Shown in pieces: positions 42,850 through 45,479 of a DNA stretch of 45,479 bases (its first letter is position 1; the number at the start of each line of letters is the position of its first letter). Origin of the DNA: Chromatiales bacterium (GTDB lineage: Bacteria > Pseudomonadota > Gammaproteobacteria > Steroidobacterales > GCA-2729495); NCBI GenBank assembly GCA_002729875.1, contig PBZD01000124.1:1-45479 (forward strand), in the 5' to 3' direction. The notes beneath the pieces were generated by a model. The model was not told the origin of the DNA, did not search any database, and saw only the letters and a list, made by a program, of their open reading frames with translations. A program made the translations under genes and the position numbers.

Positions 42850-44082
42850 ATGCGCAGCAAAATTTTACTTTGTGCCATTGGCTGCCTGACAGCCTGCCAT
42901 ACCGATGGGTTGAGACCAATCGATGCAAATGTGAAGGAATTTCGTGGTTGTGACATATGCCCGGTCATGATCAACGTGCCTGCCGGTCGTTTCCTGATGG
43001 GTACTGCTGGCGAAGACCGGCTTATCGACCCACGCACCGGCAAGCCGGCAATAAACGATAGTCCACAACATGAAGTGCACATCGACACACCATTCGCGCT
43101 GGGCAAATACGAAGTAACGGTGGCCGAGTATGCCGAATTCGTTACCCGTACCGGTTACCAGCCCGAAAGCGGCTGCATGGAATTCAGCCCACCGGAATCA
43201 TTCTCGATCAGTGAAACCGTCGACTGGAGTAACCCGGGATTTGAACAACCGGATGATGCGCCGGTGGGTTGTGTATCGTACTTCGACGCCCAGGCCTATA
43301 CCGACTGGTTAAGCGATATAACCGGGCAAAACTACCGCCTGCCATCTGAAGCCGAGTGGGAATTTGCTGCCCGTGCCGGCTCGACCGGACCCTATCACTG
43401 GGGTACGGACAACACGCTTGCCTGCACTTACGCGAACGTACGCAGTCCCGGTGCGCATACGATAAGCAAGCGACAGGCCAAAGCTGACCTGGAAGGCTTT
43501 CCGTGTGATGACGGCATGCCTCTGTCATCGTCGGTCGGCAGCTTTCAGCCCAATAATCTGGGCCTGTATGACATGCAGGGCAATGCCTGGGAATGGGTCG
43601 CCGACTGCAATCACAAGGACTATCACGGCGCACCTGCAAACGGCAGTGCCTGGCTCGATGCCGTCGATACCCTGCGCGGCTGCCAGTTTGGCGTAATTCG
43701 TGGCGGCTCTTACCTCAATCTCATTGAACGTTCGAGCACAACAGTGCGCAACGGACGTCCGCAATCAGGTCGCGGGACTAACATGGGATTCCGGGTCGCC
43801 AGGGGCGCTGACGTATCCATCAACATAAAATCCCGTACGGCTGCTGATAACGCATTCACTGACACTCCCGGCGCGCAAGTATTCCGGGCCAACTGTGCGG
43901 CGTGTCATGTTGACCGCGGCACCTACCGCGGCATCTATGGCACGGATCAGGCCTCGGTCGAACGGGCCATTCGTGGTGGCGGCAATAACGTCATGAGCAT
44001 GCCGGACTTTGCCGAGGTACTGAGTACCGATGAAATCACCCTGGTAGCACGATATGTTCGTGAACAGAATGGCTGGGACTAA
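42850..44082 (+). CDS. Lipoprotein fusing a SUMF1-like domain to a cytochrome c domain
   Basis: 410 residues from ATG at 42850 (a GTG at 42832 would spoil the leader). The lipobox is LTAC (C16). The SUMF1/FGE-like domain (about 35-320) shows VPAGRFLMG, YEVTVAEYAEF, YRLPSEAEWEFAARAG, GLYDMQGNAWEWV, VIRGGSYLN and MGFRVARG, but lacks the FGE catalytic cysteines after RGGSY. The last ~75 residues form a class I cytochrome c: NCAACH (near 348-353) with MSMPDF as the axial-Met loop and a final helix ITLVARYVREQ. Periplasmic electron transfer linked to a binding or enzymatic SUMF1 fold is suggested. Start is 72 bases after fusA. Confidence 0.85.
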   Translation: MRSKILLCAIGCLTACHTDGLRPIDANVKEFRGCDICPVMINVPAGRFLMGTAGEDRLIDPRTGKPAINDSPQHEVHIDTPFALGKYEVTVAEYAEFVTRTGYQPESGCMEFSPPESFSISETVDWSNPGFEQPDDAPVGCVSYFDAQAYTDWLSDITGQNYRLPSEAEWEFAARAGSTGPYHWGTDNTLACTYANVRSPGAHTISKRQAKADLEGFPCDDGMPLSSSVGSFQPNNLGLYDMQGNAWEWVADCNHKDYHGAPANGSAWLDAVDTLRGCQFGVIRGGSYLNLIERSSTTVRNGRPQSGRGTNMGFRVARGADVSINIKSRTAADNAFTDTPGAQVFRANCAACHVDRGTYRGIYGTDQASVERAIRGGGNNVMSMPDFAEVLSTDEITLVARYVREQNGWD

Positions 44083-44139
44083 CAAACCAGGCATACAATC
44101 ATTCAAAGCCCTGGTTCGTAAATACAAACCTCGGCCACG

Positions 44140-44965
44140 ATGAACGCTAACGACGAAAACTACGTACTCGGTTACGGCGGCGGCGCGATGGATTGGATGA
44201 AAAGCCGCACCGTCGAGAAGCACGGCGCTTTTCTTTTGCCCTACCTCAAACCCGGGCAGAGCCTGCTCGACTGCGGTTGCGGACCCGGCAGCCTGACTGT
44301 CGGCTTTGCACAGATCCTCAGCCCCGGCCAGGTTATTGGCATCGACCGTGAAACCGAACAATTGGCCGCAGCAATTGACTATGCGAACCAGCACAACCTC
44401 AATAATCTCCACTTTAAAACCGGCAATGTCTACGATTTACCGTTCGACGATGCCTCTTTTGATATCGTATTTTGTTCTGCCGTACTCGGCAGCGTCAGCA
44501 AACCGAAGCAAGTAGTCCGCGAAATGGTCCGGGTCCTGAAACAGGATGGTGTTATCGCGCTGAAGGAATTTGATCATGGCGGCGATATCGTCTATCCGCA
44601 GACCCCAATACTGACCCACAGCATCGAACTCTATCAACGGATAAGAATCGAACACGGCCATGAGCAACGTGCCGGACGGAGACTCAGGGAATGGCTGACT
44701 GAAAACAACTGTTCCATCGAACACACGCACGCCTCTTTATGACCAGCGCACGACCAACACCGGTTTATACGATTATGTCGATCGTAATAATCGCCTCGTA
44801 GATGAAATTCTGGCGACTCGCTACATTGAACTGGGCTGGGCTACCCGGGAAGACCTGGACGCCCATGCGCTAGAGTGGGAGCGCTTCGCCCGCGATCCAG
44901 CTTCACTGTACGCTTCAGCATGGATAGATGCTGTCGCACGGAAAAATATTCCAACCACAGAATAA
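44140..44965 (+). pseudogene. UbiE-type methyltransferase gene broken by a frameshift
   Basis: Frame 1 (44140-44742) gives 200 residues of a class I SAM methyltransferase: LLDCGCGPGSLTVGFAQIL (motif I), GIDRETEQL, NVYDLPFDDASFDIVFCSAVL (motifs II-III, shown in part). It stops at TGA (44740-44742), but the +1 frame stays open from 44699 to TAA at 44963-44965 and encodes the expected family tail (for example IELGWATREDLDAHALEWE and YASAWIDAVARK). A single-base change in 44699-44742 would restore a protein of about 275 residues. It is therefore a recent frameshift or a sequencing error. Confidence 0.85.
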
Positions 44966-45058
44966 CTATGCCTTGGCAAAGGTATACTGACTCAAATCAG
45001 ATCACCGGTTGAGCCCATTATTTTACTACTCAACCAATATTCCCAGGAGATATAGAGC

Positions 45059-45479
45059 ATGCTCAAATCGATCATCATCGTAACCATCTCGGTGCTTAAC
45101 CTTACTTCAGTTGAAGATGCCTATCATGATCACCTGGGTTACACCGCCGTCGATCAGGGCGAATTGAGCGCGGCTGTTACCAAGACCTGGAATACGGAGA
45201 ACATGACCGGAAGTAAATATCTTGTCATGCAACCTTCAAGTAATGAAAAAGTTTACCTGCGATTTGTTGAGAACCCGACGACTGCAGATCACACCGCAAT
45301 GACGACCCACGGCTGGAACTCAACCGAACTGCTCGTCAAAGACCCGGACACACTCGCCGAACAACTGGCCGATACGCCGTTTACCCTTATCGGCCCACCA
45401 AAAGACTTATGGCCGACGCCAAATGCTCCGCGTGCAATGCAAGTGCTGGGACCGGCCAACGAGGTGCTGTACCTGACCA
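45059..45479 (+). CDS. Start of a VOC (glyoxalase-like) superfamily protein, cut by the window edge
   Basis: ATG at 45059 follows AGGAG nine bases upstream. 140 residues are visible and the frame runs off the end. The first ~20 residues are hydrophobic and may be a short signal. Then come YHDHLGYTAVDQGEL, YLRFVENP, THGWNSTELLVKDPDTLAEQL and, near the end, APRAMQVLGPANEVLYLT, the repeated beta-alpha-beta-beta-beta pattern of vicinal-oxygen-chelate proteins. No full metal ligand set can be judged. It might share transcription with the broken methyltransferase 93 bases upstream. Confidence 0.65.
   Translation, partial: MLKSIIIVTISVLNLTSVEDAYHDHLGYTAVDQGELSAAVTKTWNTENMTGSKYLVMQPSSNEKVYLRFVENPTTADHTAMTTHGWNSTELLVKDPDTLAEQLADTPFTLIGPPKDLWPTPNAPRAMQVLGPANEVLYLT

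Overview
The window looks like chromosomal DNA of a free-living, probably marine or aquatic gammaproteobacterium. Supporting signs are a GreB-type transcript cleavage factor, a yjcH-actP acetate transport pair, an unlinked EF-G paralogue, many lipoproteins with classical lipoboxes, two Tat-type leaders, and a metalloprotease ending in a PEP-CTERM-like sorting signal. I see no rRNA, tRNA, CRISPR array, integrase, transposase or phage gene. Taxonomy finer than the class is not supportable by eye.

Layout. 1-3.6 kb: the end of an unknown gene, a Tat-exported bicovalent flavin oxidase (berberine bridge enzyme type) and an exported arylsulfatase, all on +. 3.8-8.7 kb: a three-gene minus-strand operon coding for an exported, C-terminally anchored CobN/ChlH-type chelatase homologue, an ExbB/MotA-like channel and a DUF2149 protein. 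This is the gene set of the Bacteroidota haem dechelatase module hmuS-hmuU-hmuV, but no receptor gene lies beside it. 8.9-10.8 kb: a small secreted cysteine-rich protein and the PEP-CTERM-like zinc protease.

10.9-25.3 kb is a long minus-strand block of about fourteen genes, many overlapping by 1-20 bases. It encodes an M48 lipoprotein protease, a TPR-like protein with a TonB-C-like end, three or four lipoproteins, a membrane-anchored TPR protein, a protein with five PEGA repeats and a SUMF1-like domain, a tiny exported acidic protein, a MotA/TolQ/ExbB channel subunit, a degenerate Hsp70/actin-like protein with an FHA-like tail, and two different von Willebrand A proteins. Both vWA proteins begin with the same ExbD-like single helix carrying an aspartate. 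I read this as an uncharacterised proton-driven envelope machine and the strongest candidate for an undescribed system here.

25.6-27.9 kb: yjcH-actP and a tiny His-rich lipoprotein. 28-30.5 kb: a membrane-anchored SGNH hydrolase and a CDP-glycerol glycerophosphotransferase-like protein, suggestive of surface polymer modification. 30.6-33.6 kb: two tandem, membrane-anchored paralogues of about 490 residues whose C-terminal halves resemble ferrochelatase (a class II chelatase fold), including the S-x-H-G-M-P motif and an acidic stretch where the catalytic glutamate lies. Exported ferrochelatase-like proteins are unexpected, and with the HmuS-like operon they make tetrapyrrole or metal handling outside the cytoplasm a recurring theme.

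33.7-45.5 kb: a Tat-type/lipoprotein short-chain dehydrogenase, a sugar-transfer-associated ATP-grasp protein, an NmrA-like oxidoreductase, an MFS transporter (probable TTG start), a family-3-like solute-binding protein, greB, an EF-G paralogue, a lipoprotein fusing a SUMF1-like domain to cytochrome c, a frameshifted methyltransferase, and the start of a VOC-like secreted protein cut by the window edge. All functional statements rest on reading motifs by eye; no database search was run.
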